A DNA stretch of 64,000 bases from Aphelocoma coerulescens (taxonomy: Eukaryota; Chordata; Aves; Passeriformes; Corvidae). Within the stretch, counting starts at the first letter, position 1, and each line of letters begins with the position of its first letter. Both the position numbers and the translations under genes were made by a program. Of the stretch, positions 23,020-35,694 are shown piece after piece. Where the stretch lies: positions 35,054,501 through 35,118,500 of the forward strand of contig NC_091020.1 of assembly GCF_041296385.1 (NCBI RefSeq), written 5' to 3'. The notes beneath the pieces were generated by a model, which was given only the letters and a program-made list of their open reading frames with translations, was not told where the DNA came from and did no database searches.

Positions 23020-23863
23020 TGGCCTGTATTGATAATGTATCATTGGGATTCTCAGCTTGTTAAAAAGTCAGATGGGGAAGTATGGACCTGATAATTAAAA
23101 TATAGATGGATTTTAAAGCACGCTGGATGCTACAGTCCAAGTCCATGGAGTTGTTCCATAAGAAAACCACTGGCATCCTCTGGAAGAACTATGATCCAGT
23201 TATGGTTTTGCAGCAAGAGATGGGATATAAGTCGGTCATTTAGTCTAAACAGCTGCTATTTGACACCTCTGTCATGACATAAAATAAAAAATACGTTGTT
23301 ATCCATGTTTGCCAGAAGGAGATTGGAGAAAACTTTCAGAAGTGGCGGGTAACCACCAGAGTGCAGCTTCTGCATGGCCAGAAGTCCAGAGGAATGATGG
23401 ATTAAGCCCAGTTCATCCCACAGAGGAATGGACAGGGATTTATTGACAAGCATCACCTCCAGCAGGATGGCAAACGCCCCAGGCTCCTGAGTCTCTGCAC
23501 GCTTTTGTGTATTTGCTGCTGGTTTCTCCAAAAATGACCTCTCCTGCCCCTTCTCTTCGGCCAGCTTCTCTACAAAAACACCTTTATCAGGTGGGTAGGG
23601 AGGGAAGGGCAGGGAGCAGATGGAAATGCCCTAGTAAATAGAGTCTCCAATTAAAATAGTTGTTGGCTTTATAGGCAGAGATCTTAATTTCTGAAATAGG
23701 ATTGTTAGCAGTGCTTTGCCTTCCTCTGCAGTGACTTTCTCCTGGAGCTCAGTGTTTGTTAGTCAAAACACCACAGCAGTTTGTTCCTTGCCCCACAGGA
23801 GACCTCCAGCAGATCTATCAATTCTCTGCAGCCAAAACATTCACATTCCCTGTTTTAGGTCAG
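19881..23863. other. Non-coding stretch, no gene seen
   Basis: Contains C-rich and A-rich short tracts, an NRF1-like word (gcatgcgcag at 21853-21862) and the (ATTT)8 tract at 22987-23020. The open frame at 21409-21816 (135 codons) has no domain. The 84-codon frame at 22461-22715 starts with hydrophobic residues, but this comes from a T-rich stretch. Confidence 0.5.
22947..23028. repeat. 16-bp stem with (ATTT)8 in its loop
   Basis: tacaggccgtaaataa at 22947-22962 pairs with ttatttatggcctgta at 23013-23028, with one G-T wobble. The 50-nt loop contains most of the (ATTT)8 microsatellite (22987-23020), and the right arm includes its end. It may be a decayed palindromic insertion or a structured transcript element. 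Confidence 0.7.
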
Positions 23864-23925
23864 CACAGAATCTTACAGTGGTTTGGGCTGGAAAAGACCT
23901 TAAAGATCACCTCAGTCCAACTGTG
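23864..23925 (-). mobile_element. Very short CR1 3' end
   Basis: 'cacagaatcttacagtggtt' followed by 'tgggctggaaaagaccttaa' and 'agatcacctcagtccaactg'. Only the terminal 60 bp are present. It is the last recognisable CR1 before an 11-kb CR1-free interval. Confidence 0.9.
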
Positions 23926-24600
23926 GGGTAGGAACTGTGCATCTTCTTTCTTTGTTTGCTTCTTCCTCTGAGAAAAAAACCTTCTCTTTTTCATATTTAA
24001 CACAAAATCAAGCAAAGAAGATTCTCTGGTTCTGTGGCTTTATCCCCACTGATGGCAGGGATCACAGTCCAGAAAGCAGCATCCTCGGCAGGTTGGATCT
24101 TCAATACATCAAACGCCAACGTTGGCATTGTTTTGAGAGGGTTAACTAAGATTAATGAGAAAAGAAACATGAAGCCATGGAGGATCAACATTACAAATCA
24201 ATGACTGAATAAATTTAATGTGTATTCCAGCTGTACTTTACCTGGCATGATCCTGATTCTTATGAGTGTATCTTTAATGCTTCTAAATAACCCAGTAGGA
24301 CAGGAACACTGCGTCCACTTTAATAATGCTTTATTTAAGCTTTATACAGTAGTCAATGCATTGATTTAGGAGGAATTTGTAGAATAAAAAAAGAATGCTT
24401 AATAAGGTACAAATAAACTCCTCCAGCCTTCTGCATTCCTCGTCCTTAACATTTGCAAACAGTAACTCCAGTATTTTAATTCTGGAAAATAAAGTCATTA
24501 GAAAATAAACTTGGACTTGCTGGAGTTAGAACTTTAGTCTGGATGAAGTAACTTCCCTGAAAGGTGGACTCTTTAAATTCTATCACTTTATCTACAACTT
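23926..24600. other. Repeat-poor non-coding stretch
   Basis: No gene recognised. From about 24,200 the sequence has a conserved-looking texture ('ctttaatgcttctaaataac', 'ctttatacagtagtcaatgc', 'cattgatttaggaggaattt'). It joins the CpG-rich island that follows. Confidence 0.4.
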
Positions 24601-24960
24601 CGGAGAGCACCCCTTCTAGCAGCAGATGAGAAGAGAATGAGCATTTTATTAATTTGTACCTAATTAACGCTCAGAGCTGGGAAGTGGCACCTGTGTCTCT
24701 GCGACTTCGTTGTTAAACTTCACGACGGTCTCGGCTCGCTTTGTTTCCTTAATCAAACCCTTGTTATCCTTAACCTGCCTCCCAAAATTGCCATTTGTGC
24801 CGCGGATCCACCAGAGCCGCGCCCGCGCCGCTAATTACGCGTATGGCGGCAGCGACAAAGGGAGACCTTCTCCATGAAAACGCTTGTGCCGGCCAGCCTC
24901 CTAATCAGATTCCAAGGAATTGAACTTGCAGAAAGTTTGTGCTAGCCTTGTGGATTTTCA
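24601..24960. promoter_or_regulatory. CpG-rich island with homeodomain sites
   Basis: CpG clusters at about 24715-24730 and 24800-24860 ('gccgcgcccgcgccgctaat', 'tacgcgtatggcggcagcga') are mixed with TAATTA/TTAATT words at 24650-24666 and 24832-24838. This combination is common in developmental enhancers and in promoters of non-coding RNAs. No TATA box or exon was recognised. Confidence 0.38.
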
Positions 24961-27900
24961 TTTCAGATGTTGTCAACTCAAGGGCATTTGGACCAATCAA
25001 TATCTGTCTGTCTTCTCGCACAGAGAAAGTTGGCTATTAGAAAAGAGAGGCTTAGAGCAGGCTCAGCCAATACCATTAGCCCTTGCCTAAGGGCAGTTGT
25101 GGCCGTGTGCCGGGGTAGGCACCTGCCCCCTCCCCTCCCCCACCATTAAGAAGGCCACTGGGGATGTCATTTGGACATAGCGGGCAAAGAGCACTTCTTT
25201 ATTCTTTCTCTTTTTTACACCCAGACTTCACCAAAAATCAATAAATCTGTTCTTTGCTTATTTTCAGAACTTTACTTCAATATAAGCAAGGACTTTCCTT
25301 CCAGCTACAAACTCCAGTAGCACCAAGTCAGGGATTTTTTTTTTTTTTTGGTGTGTGTGTATTTTTTATTTTCCTTTCTCTGTTCCAATTTGAGAAATAA
25401 TTGGAAATAATATCCACTGTTTCTTCTTTTCCCTGCTAAAGATTTTTTAGAGGAAAGACCTTGATCTGCTGACTCTTTTCATGATTCAGCACTTGATTTT
25501 TCTCTCCTTGCTCTCCTTTTATTTCTAATGATTTTACATGATCAGGGAGGGAAATGATACATTTATTTGTTTTCCAGTCAATGAAGTTTTTACCATATTG
25601 AATTAGATTTTGCTGTTTTCTGTGTCAAGGCACTATTAGTGACACCGCTCCTGATAATTCTTTAAATATGAAAAATCACCTTTCAATTTTAGGCAGCATT
25701 TTCATACATGGGAACCAGGAATATATTCTGGGGAGGCATCAAGCCCATGCATGAATGCTGTGAGACTTTTTTTAAGGACATTTGTGAGTCTACTCTTTCT
25801 CTGAAATAAGTGAAAAACAAGGTAAATTAAAGATGATTGAACCCAGTAGTACAGTGACCAAACCAAGTGGCAGTGGGCTTAAGTATGGAGCCTTCAGATC
25901 TTTGAGGATGTTAAAAAACCTGCAAGAAATGCCAGTAAATTGTCACTGGAGGGATATTCATTGAGAAGCTGATGGCAGAGGACAAAAGGAGAAGGGAAAA
26001 GCAGAAATGAGGTTGATGTGCATGGAGAGAAAAGCACTCTAGAGAAGGTCCACCAAAAAAAAAAACCCAAACCAGCCAACCCCCCATCAAAACCAACCAA
26101 ACAAAAAAACCCCAGATGAAACAGTTTGGAAGAAAAAATTTAGGAAGAAATCTTGAAGACTGAAAGTTGTTGGTCAAACCTAAGGGAGGGAGCCAGTGGT
26201 AATAATTTCAGTTAACAGATGTTACCAGAGGTCTTCACGCTGAGCTTTAACCGAGGCACAAACGTTGTCCTTTTGGCTATGAGGAGTCAGAATGGACAAA
26301 GTCCCTGAAAACAGGACTATCCCATCCTCTGCCAAACAGTCTGCTCACATGACACACGTGAAGGCCAGATTCCATCCCTTCTATTGTGGGATTATATCTA
26401 TCTCAAAAAATTAAGGACCATTGTTTAGATAAGAAGGCTAAGATTTACCTCAAATAATTTAGTGAAGTGGATTGAGACCCACTGCAGACCTGGCCTGAAA
26501 CCATCACCTTGCTGAATTCCTATCAATATAGAATTGGGAATTTAGGGAATACCACAGGATGAAGATTCTTTTTATTTGGGTTTGAACCACAGAAATGCGA
26601 AGAATTAAAATGAAAGAGAATCAAACTGCATGAAGCCATGGAGTGAAAAAAGGTTGTTTGTGTCATGTTCCACTGAGAAATTTGGCATTTTTTGGTTGTT
26701 TCACTCAAATAGCAACCGAAGAATGTTGTTATTAAATACTCTTCAAATGACTTGTCAGATCTTCTTAAAGTTCAAAGATTTCCATCATCCAAAGATGCCA
26801 CAGATAGTTTTTGAACAGGCTGGAAGTTCAGCCAAGATCCTCTGGAGGTAGGTGATAAAACATCTTGGCTGCTAAGCCGTGGCCAGTTGTGCTGGTTTGA
26901 GTTTGTATGGTTTAATTGGCACTTTACCTGTTTTAAATCACCAGCAAATCCAACAGGATGGTCAGGACCAGGAAACCTTCTCCTTCCTCCAAGGGTGAGC
27001 TGGAATATGGATGAATTTCCATGAGGAAAGGGAAGATCCTTGCAGCTGGATTCCCCCAGAAGATGCCAGGATTCAAGGAGCAGAGCCAATGTTATCCAAG
27101 AGAAGGTCGATGAGTAAGTAGGAAAGGGGCATTTCCCTGAAGATTTCTATGTAGTTTGTAGCTATAAAAAGACTTCATGATAATGCAGACTAATTTTTGG
27201 AGTGCCTTTGCATTAGCACAATTTTGGGGTTTGGAACTCTTATCCTCTCTTTTTTTCCTTCTCTTTTTTTCCTGTAAAATTCACAAGGTTCAAGTTTTGG
27301 GTTCCTTTCCCAACCTGGCAGAACTCCTGCATTTCCAGGTGCTCGTGCTCATCCATTTCCAAGTGCTCTTACTTGCTGCTTCATTGAAAATAGTATTTCT
27401 GTGCTAAACAGCATCATCTTGGGATCTCTTATGGGCTTTAGTGGTGTTTAAGGGGTGAAGGCCAGGATACTTCAGTGAAAACCTCCAGCGCAAAGAAAAT
27501 GTGGTGCATTTCTTATGAACCCCTGAAAAAGCTGCACTTCTTTCAAGAAATACATACGGAAAAAAATACTCAGGCAAAATTTTATTTACTACTGAATTTA
27601 TAATGACTTGGTGGGATTTTTTGAGACCGATGGGTCCAGGGTTAGATTTTGTGGCTACTTAATCTCAGGAGCTGAAAATATTTCTTCTTTTAAGTGAGGA
27701 AATTTGTTATGGCACCGAATGGTTATTCATTGTATGGATTACCGTTTGGGGCTAGAGCAAGATCTTTTCTTTTTGATATTTAAATTGAAAGAAAAAATAA
27801 ATAGCATGTCCTTTTCAAAACAAACAGTTCAAAATGACTGGTCAATACCAACTATTAAAAAATCCCAGATAGGTTCCTTAGCTGGATTCCTACATCATTA

Positions 27901-28849
27901 AACTTTGAGGGACTTTGGTTGGGGAATTTTGGAGTGAAGATTCATGAGCTGGGTAAATATGACAAGGTCCCAAGAATGGACCCACTGTCCTGCCAGTGCT
28001 GTGATGTGCATTTCCACCACACTCTTTCAAATCCCAGACGTTCATCTGTCCAAATCTGCAGCACGTGGAACAACAGGTACGAAATAAATTAAATAACACA
28101 TTAAAAAACCATAAAGTCTCCTTGAGAAAAAAGTCATCACTGAACAGCTCTTGTTCTGTTAGTCACATTATCCTTTCTCATAATCATTTCACCAGATTCT
28201 TTCAATTAGGTGCAAAGAGCTCTTTCGAAAATATACTTTTTTATATACATATGTTTTTATATATATCCTTCTGTACTATGGAAATTGCCGCTCATGAGTT
28301 AGGAGTTTGATTGTTACCTCTGTCATTAGAAAAGTAAAGGCATCTGAAAGTTGATCAATGACCTTCTTAAGCTCAAGAATGTCCAAAACTAAAATAACAA
28401 AGAGTTCAGAAGAGTTTTAGAGTACTAGAAAAGTTCATGAATGAAAATGGTTGTCTTCTGCTCATACTTCACATCCCATGGCAACTGAGTATTTACGACT
28501 GGAAGAAATCTCAATGATTGTGTCAATTGGATAATCCAAGCTACCTATGAACTCAAACTGGAGAAAAGAAATGCCATGAATTTGCCACAGTCTGCTCACT
28601 GGCTCGTGTTGTGAAGAAGCAGCTTGGCCTTGCCTAAACCAATTGGAATTCAAGCTACAGCAGGAAATGCACAAATACTTTCCAGGACACACTTTAAAAA
28701 TAACGTGTTTTTTTTTTTTTTCTTAGGATACTCAGAAATTTCTGCATTCACAAGGCACGAGAATGGGGACAGATGAAGCGTTGGGGATGCAAACTCCCTC
28801 AGTCCGTTTTGCCAGACTGGTTCCCTTTTTAACCGTGCAGCAGCCAGGG
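24961..28849. other. Non-coding, CR1-free stretch
   Basis: No gene. Simple tracts: T15 followed by (GT)5 at 25335-25360, an A- and C-rich run at 26053-26115, a 24-bp imperfect tandem duplication at 27330-27372, AT-rich words at 28230-28266 and a T run near 28711-28722. The open frames have no domain. Confidence 0.5.
25335..25360. repeat. T15 tract followed by (GT)5
   Basis: Fifteen T, G, then five GT units. Slippage-prone simple repeat. Confidence 0.85.
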
Positions 28850-30060
28850 GTGAACACATTTTCCTGTGGGTTCCCCAGTGTCAGCAGTGGAGCACATTAG
28901 TGTCACTTGTGGCTGCAGCATCCCTGGTGCGGGCGCCTGTCTAATGGACGGTGGTGGGAGCTGCAGACATCAAACCCCTGAGCTGGAGCCCATCAGGCAG
29001 CGAGCGTCGGATGTGTCAACTCCGGCTTCTTTGCGGAAAATGTTTCTCCTCGTCTCCAGCCCCGTTGCTCCCACTGAGTGTGCATGCCAGCTTTAGTGCC
29101 TGCTCCACTTATTTCAGATATATTTTCATGTCAACAGCCTGATAACAGTCTAAAACCTTCTCATTTTTGCTGACAGTGGTAGGAAATATTCTTCATTGAC
29201 CAAATCCTGACTCGCTTCCTTCTCGTTCAGGTTGGAAAATCTCCGACTGGAAAAAAGAATGCGACGCTCAGTGTGCTCCATGTTAACGCTGAAAAAAAAT
29301 TAGAGCTGTGAAGATTTTTTTAATAATCTGGCCCATCACCGGTCTCTAAGGAACAAGAGGAATCCATGTCTTAGAATTTTTAAAGACCTAATAAATAATT
29401 TGCCATAACCACAGGGTGCCATGGCAAAATGGAGCTAAGGTAATATTTAATTTGCTTATTTACAACATTAAGTAAAATATTCCATATCTGATTTTTTTTA
29501 AAAAATATATGTTGCTGTTTATTGTGACAAATATTTGAAATCTCAGTGCTCGGTTCTCAGCAGAGCTTCTTGGTGTGTTTCAGAGCCTCACACAGTTAAA
29601 ATTATTCCATTAGGCTATTAAAGCATGGAATGTGCAACATGCCATCCACCTCAAGGCATTTCTCTGCTCATTTTTATCTTTCTGAATACCTGTAGCTTCC
29701 TTTCTGCACAAACATTTTACTGCGAGCGTTCTCTCGGATCTGCCAGTTAACTTCCTCTTGATGCCCGGTGGCCTTCTCTGCTCTGGTGGTCACTCATCTT
29801 GGCCCTCTCAGATCTCGGAAGGGGGTGGCAGCAGCACACTGAATGGAATATCAAGCAAATTCCCATCAAATGGCAGTGTGACCCCCCCAGGTAACAAACA
29901 GGAGTCAGGTGTAAAACCATTCTGCCCCGTAACTCGTCCTTCTCCGTGCGAATCCCTCGCGCGGATGGCGCCAAGGTGCATATTCCAACCCAATTCGCAA
30001 CGGTTCGGTGCCATCCCTCCCCAGATCCCTGGGTTAGGGTTCTTAATTAGCAATGCAGTG
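28850..30060. promoter_or_regulatory. Cluster of CpG-containing, conserved-looking DNA
   Basis: Two CpG-rich patches (28930-29060 and 29930-30020, e.g. 'gaatccctcgcgcggatggc', 'caattcgcaacggttcggtg') flank AT-rich sequence with no CR1 or long simple repeat. It could hold one or more distal regulatory elements. The minus-strand frames over the second patch have no domain. Confidence 0.3.
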
Positions 30061-33000
30061 CTAGGTAGGTGATGGGAAAGGAGAGGGGAAGAAACAGCCG
30101 GCAGAGAGGAACTGTTTTATTGATGCCGGTAGTCTGGGCTAAAGCACAGCTCCTGCTGCATTTCTTCCAGCAGCGCAAGCTGAATCTTTTCCCTCATTTG
30201 ATACAGTGACCTCTCAAGTGCATCATTGCCCTGAGGGCTGAGGGCAGTCCAGCAACTGTTAAACCCCTTGGGTTGATAATCTTCTCCCACATTTGCCCTT
30301 AACACCAGACATACCACCATTAGCTACAGCTCCACTGGTGCTCATTAGAGCCGATCAATATAGACTAATATAAAGAATGCTGCTGCGCCTTCTGTTATTT
30401 TTCAGTTACTGCAAATTTACAGACTTTTCACCTACAATACGAGGCTTTGCTGCTGTACTATGTAAAAAAGGGGATTTGAGACAAAAAAACCAACCCCAGC
30501 AGTTTTTATTAGATGCCTAAGCGTTATTTATCTTGCTGCTCAAAATATCTCATTACTAGAGAGCGGACGGGAGATGTTCTGGACAAAATTCTCTTTGGAT
30601 TAAGTTGCCATAAAATCACAACTTTTATAAATCACAGCAGCTGGATTGGCAAACAAAACCAGGCACATTTTAATATGAGAGAGTGTTTGAGCCTGCAAAG
30701 CCTCTGCAAGTGTTTTCATGAACTTGGGCTGATATTTTTAAGCCCACTGCGCGTGTCCATGCTCTGTGCAGGTGGACAGGGATTGTGTGGCCCCTTGAAG
30801 GTGTTTCTATATGTTGAAGGCATATATGTAGAGTGGCTCCAGCACTGCAGAGTACCACCAGCAGGTGTTGCCAAAGATCATAGCAAGAACAGCAACAATT
30901 AGCAAATATATCATTCTTTTCCCACATTTTAACCCAAAGAGTCTTTCACTGATCATGATAGGAAACAACAAACAAACTACAGATACAAAAAAGGGCACAA
31001 AAATCACCTAACATCTATTAGGTATTTCACAGGGAATAATACACAAGTGCTCAATTCGTTGGGAGTAATAAATATTTTTAGTTTTCGTTTGCATTTGGCA
31101 AAAGGAAGATCAAAAGTCTTCATTGGATTTGCCAAATGGCAATGCCATGCAAATATAAAAGTTGGGATTTCTCCTGTTTTTTTTAGTCCTTTTGATGCTT
31201 CAAATTTTATAGTTCTGCTTGGGATGTAAAGCAAGGAAAACAACATCCAACCAATTCAGGAGAATATTAATAAGATAGAAAAGAAACATTTGACTCAGTG
31301 TAAAGGCAGGTATCCCTTATGGATAAGCTCAGCCATCCCATCAAATAGGATCGTTAAATGGATATAGGGAACATTAAAAATACTGGCAGCACCCTGAATT
31401 CCAGTGAATCAAGGGTGATAAAGCCTCATCCATACCAAGTCTTTCCATACTCCCAGGACTTAAGGCCTCCAGTATCTTGCTCAAAATGGTGGCTTAAAGA
31501 GTTCAACGTCAGCTGCTGAATGCAAAGGACTTCTGAGCTCTCTATTTGAGCTGAGAAAGCAGTAAATGCTACATTTTACCTCTTTTCTTCATGCACCTCT
31601 TTCAACAGCTTAACTTTTGTCATAGTTCTCTGGAGTTTGAGGGATTAAACACTTCTGTTGAATGACTTATTTAGTCAGGACCTTTCTGAAGAGCTGGAAG
31701 GGTACGAGGATTTCACTTGTGGAAAGAGAGATTTCTCAAAGTCCATTAAAGCACCTTTACTCAGAGAACGACACAACTTCTCCAGATGCCTCCTTTGCTT
31801 TAGTGGACCTATTTGCATCTTAGGTATTACTTAGTGTGAGTAATGTGGTAGGACTGAGCCCTTGATGAGAGGCTGATTAATGAAATCCGTTCTGCTGGCT
31901 GAACATAATGGAAAATGTGATTCTGTTGGCTTCTAAGGGCTGAAATTCATCTCCATGCAAACGACACCCATTTTATGGATGTCATAAGCCTCCTACTATC
32001 CTTCTGCTTAGATGGGGATTTCATCTGGTGAATGGAAGGGTGGTTGTTACATCCATTAATGTCGCTGAAATGTACCCAGTAAACCCATTGCTTATGACTT
32101 TGCCTCAAGTTTGAGTCTTCCCTTCAGGAAGAACTTGAATAAACTTGAGGAAAAATCATCAGTGGATGAAACCTAAAAAAGAAACCCCAAGCTTTTTGTA
32201 ACAGCACAATATTTAGAAAAAAAAAACCCAAATAACTTGATTTTTAAAATTTAGTGAAAGAAAAGTGGCAAAATCTCTTGGTGTATAACTTTATCAGTTA
32301 AATAATGGCAGGTGAGTTCTAATTTATATCGTTCTCACTCAGCTTGCTGTTGTCAGTGCTCCTTATTCATCCTCTGCTAAATTAACGGGCTGTATGATCC
32401 CAGTTCTCCTGTTTATTTCCCTGTAAATCTTGTCCCTAAACTTCTGGTCAATTGGCTTTGAGTTTCTTACTTCTCCCATGACGAGGACAGGAAAGAGCCA
32501 TATTTTCCAAAGTTCTTTTGCAAATTCCCTCCAACTTTTCCAGCATTCACTTTTCCAGGTGTAGGATCCAGGGGGGAGCAGATATCTCAGCACTGGGTTC
32601 ACAAATCTGGCTGACAGCAGCAATAACTCCTCACCACGCCTCTTGACAATCCATAATTTTCAATAATATCACAACACGGAACCAAGAGCCACTGTCCAAT
32701 TGAGAGTAATATATTGTATGTTTAGATCAACAGGGAAAGGTTTTTAGGAATTTTCTCTTGTCAGAGCTGGATATATATTCCAAACCTTAATTATTGACCA
32801 AATTGGCCCTTCAAGCAACAATGTCTTTGGCTGTAAATTAGCTGGTTTTAATGGTCTGCAGCAAGGCTTTCAATATCCTCTTTAGTGCCAAGTTTGAATG
32901 ATGGAACTCGCTATATGTGCTGACACTTTTTATTCTTAAACACCTAACGTGCAATCCGCTCCCGAGAGTTTTAAAGGGTAAGATAAAATGTCAAAATTGT

Positions 33001-34845
33001 TCAAAAGTATCATGTATATTTTTTACTCAGAAAGTTACATACTCAAAACTCTAATCAGTCCACCTGGATTTATGAAATCCCTTGTTATTGTAGAGGTGTG
33101 AAAACTGGACTAGAGATAAAGAAAATGGTATTTTTATAGAATGGTCCTTGGAGATGGGGCTGCTCCTCTGTTGTCAATGTAGGCCAAAGTGCCAGTGGGA
33201 AGTGCAGTACATGACCTTAGTCAATTAGCAGGGTCTCCTTAATCTCTTGGGATTACTTTGATCTGCAATATCAAGTCTAACACCTTAATGAAATTTTACA
33301 GATAGTCACAGAAGACATCCATGTAGTGAAAAAACAATTTCATTTTATACCTAAACTCCTAACACATGCTTAATAAATCCCCAGAAGGGAAATAATAACT
33401 ATAACCATATTCAACATAAATTTCTCTTCTTTTTTTTTTTTTTTCACACTGTGTTTATGGCTGAGAAAAACAAGATTATAATAGACAGGACTTTTCTTGT
33501 GAAAACAGGGAACAGATCAAGCTGCTGATTCACATTTTTCTTGTGGAAAACATGTTCTTTGTTGCTGTTACATTTTAAATCTCCTGAAATAAGGGCGGTG
33601 TGCCAAGTCTTAACTGTATTTTTTCTTGTGTGAATGTATTTCTGACTTATTCACAGATATGTGAGACTTCAGATATATTCAGATAGTCCTGATTTGTGTA
33701 TTCAACCCTACTTATTTTAAAATTTATACTCATTCAAATCTTGTCACGGGTCTGAACCATTTTGGTGCAGTTAATTGGACAACCTGGCCCAATTTTGATA
33801 TAATTATTAAGTAACCACGTGACAAACAATTTTTGATCATGTGTTGATTTTGTTTGTTTCTGTCTTCTCTGCTTGCTCAGACCATTTCACCTGCAGGTCT
33901 TTCAGGACCTGGCTTGCAGATACACAGAAATGCTGTAGTGAGAATTTTATTTTCTGGGAAAAAGCTCCAGGATTCCCTGTCCAGAGGTGAAAATGTTGCA
34001 TGATTCACACTGTCTTGAGATGAAGGGAGGGAGCAAAGGATGGGGTTTATTTAGGCCACAGCTTTATTAACTCAATTTATCCTGGAATGACGCAGTGATA
34101 ACTCACTGTGGTCACTTCTTTCCTTCCTGGTGGTTTGTGACACCACCAATCCCACCCTTCTGGGTGACCCTTGGGGGTGGGTGGAGAATGCCAAGGTTTG
34201 ACCTTCTCCTAGCTGCTGCTTCTTGCCTTTTCCAGCCATGAAGGCCCAGCAGGTTCCTCTCTGCTGTCTTCAGTGCATCCTGCAGCAGCTGGGGACAAGG
34301 TCCTTCCTCCACCGTCATCTCCAGCTTCCTTGCAAAATCCAAACAGTCTCCAGCTGGGAATTACATGATCTTTTTGGATACCTGGTGGGGAGAAAGCAGA
34401 GAAGAAACCATTCCAGCTGCTGTGGGACACCTTGGCTGTGATTTTGGGAGGTACCCAGAGGTGCTGTGGGGGCAGTGGGGTGGTAGTGGCAGCTCTTCTC
34501 TGCCCTTTTCCACACGGGAAAGGTCTTGGGCAGAAGAGGGAGGCTTTCTACACTCCCTGTAGACATTCAGGAACCCTTTGGAGCTGGTTGGATGCTTCCT
34601 AGGAGGAGAACAAAGTGGATGAGGTCATTCCTGCTGTAACCACAACTTGAAAATTGCAGCGTTTCATTCTCTGCTGTTGGTGCTCCCAGGACAATCCCTC
34701 TGTTTATCCAAGGCATTTCACCAAGATCACTTTTTTCCTTGGGATATGACCTGCAGTCCTGAGGCAAAACAGGGGCTGGATTTAAAGTGGGATTTTGTGG
34801 GAATGAGGGCTCCAGGATTCACCACAGCAGCTCAGGAATACACAT
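30061..34845. other. Repeat-poor non-coding block
   Basis: No CR1 is seen, and the only long homopolymer is a T15 tract at 33430-33444. Conserved-looking parts lie at about 30,330-30,780, 31,800-32,110 and 32,770-32,990 ('gtgcaatccgctcccgagag'). A hydrophobic 66-codon frame (30807-31007, minus) and a tryptophan-rich frame of about 100 codons (32363-32660, minus) are discussed as findings. Neither has an ATG start or a known domain. Confidence 0.45.
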
Positions 34846-34978
34846 AATCATGGAAAAATGGAATCCCAGACTGGTTTGGATCAGGAGGGACCTTAAAACT
34901 CACCTGTCATGGGCAGGGAACTTTCCACTAGACCAGGCCTCTCCAAGCCCCATCCAAGCTGGCCTTGGACACGCCAGG
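34846..34978 (-). mobile_element. CR1 LINE 3' end
   Basis: 'aatcatggaaaaatggaatc', then 'ccagactggtttggatcagg', 'gaccaggcctctccaagccc' and 'catccaagctggccttggac'. A short deletion removes the segment between 'aactcacct' and 'gtcatgggc'. About 130 bp of the 3' end. Confidence 0.92.
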
Positions 34979-35694
34979 TTTCTGATGCTCCACATACAGA
35001 ATTTACCAATCCACAATTGGATTTGATTAGAGCAACCAGAGATGTTCAAGGGAGCTCTCTTATAAATTGCCTTTTGCAGTCAAATTAAGGTTTATTGCTG
35101 AGTGTCTTGTGGTTTGCACCAGCTCTGATTTGCGGTTTTATCCCTTGTTTTGCCCCTTGTCCTCCTATGGCCAAATAGCAAAACTAAATCACCTCTCCCT
35201 GGAGGCCCCACGAGTGAGATTTCAGTGTGCAGGATTCAAGGGACAATGCCCACAACATTTCCTGGGTTTTAATGCATTCAGTAAGTGTAAAAACCCCCTA
35301 AAATGGAGCAAGGATATAAAACTTGGCTCTGTACCGATTGCCCCAATTAACACATGACAGATACTCGCAGCCGCTGCGCTGTGCTCTCCTCTGGAATCTG
35401 CTGCACACAACCATAAAACGGCTTCCACGAGGCAGAGCAGGCACCAGCTTTGTCTTCACACACATCTGTTGCATTTTTTAAAGGTAAAAATAAAGTTTGA
35501 ATTTTTAAAATCTCAATTTTAATAATGCATGAAAAAGTGGAGCGGCTCTGCTTTATTTCCATCCAGGTCTCATCTTGCATCTCTTTCACCACTGCCAAAT
35601 ATTCCTAAAGTACTTTGTGTCCCCTCTGTCATTCCAACCGCAGGCATGTGCTCCTGGAGACCAAGGTGAGCTGTGCCAAGGCCTGGCATCAATC
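34979..35694. other. Non-coding stretch, nothing assigned
   Basis: Unique-looking sequence between two CR1 copies, no gene or repeat recognised. Confidence 0.5.
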
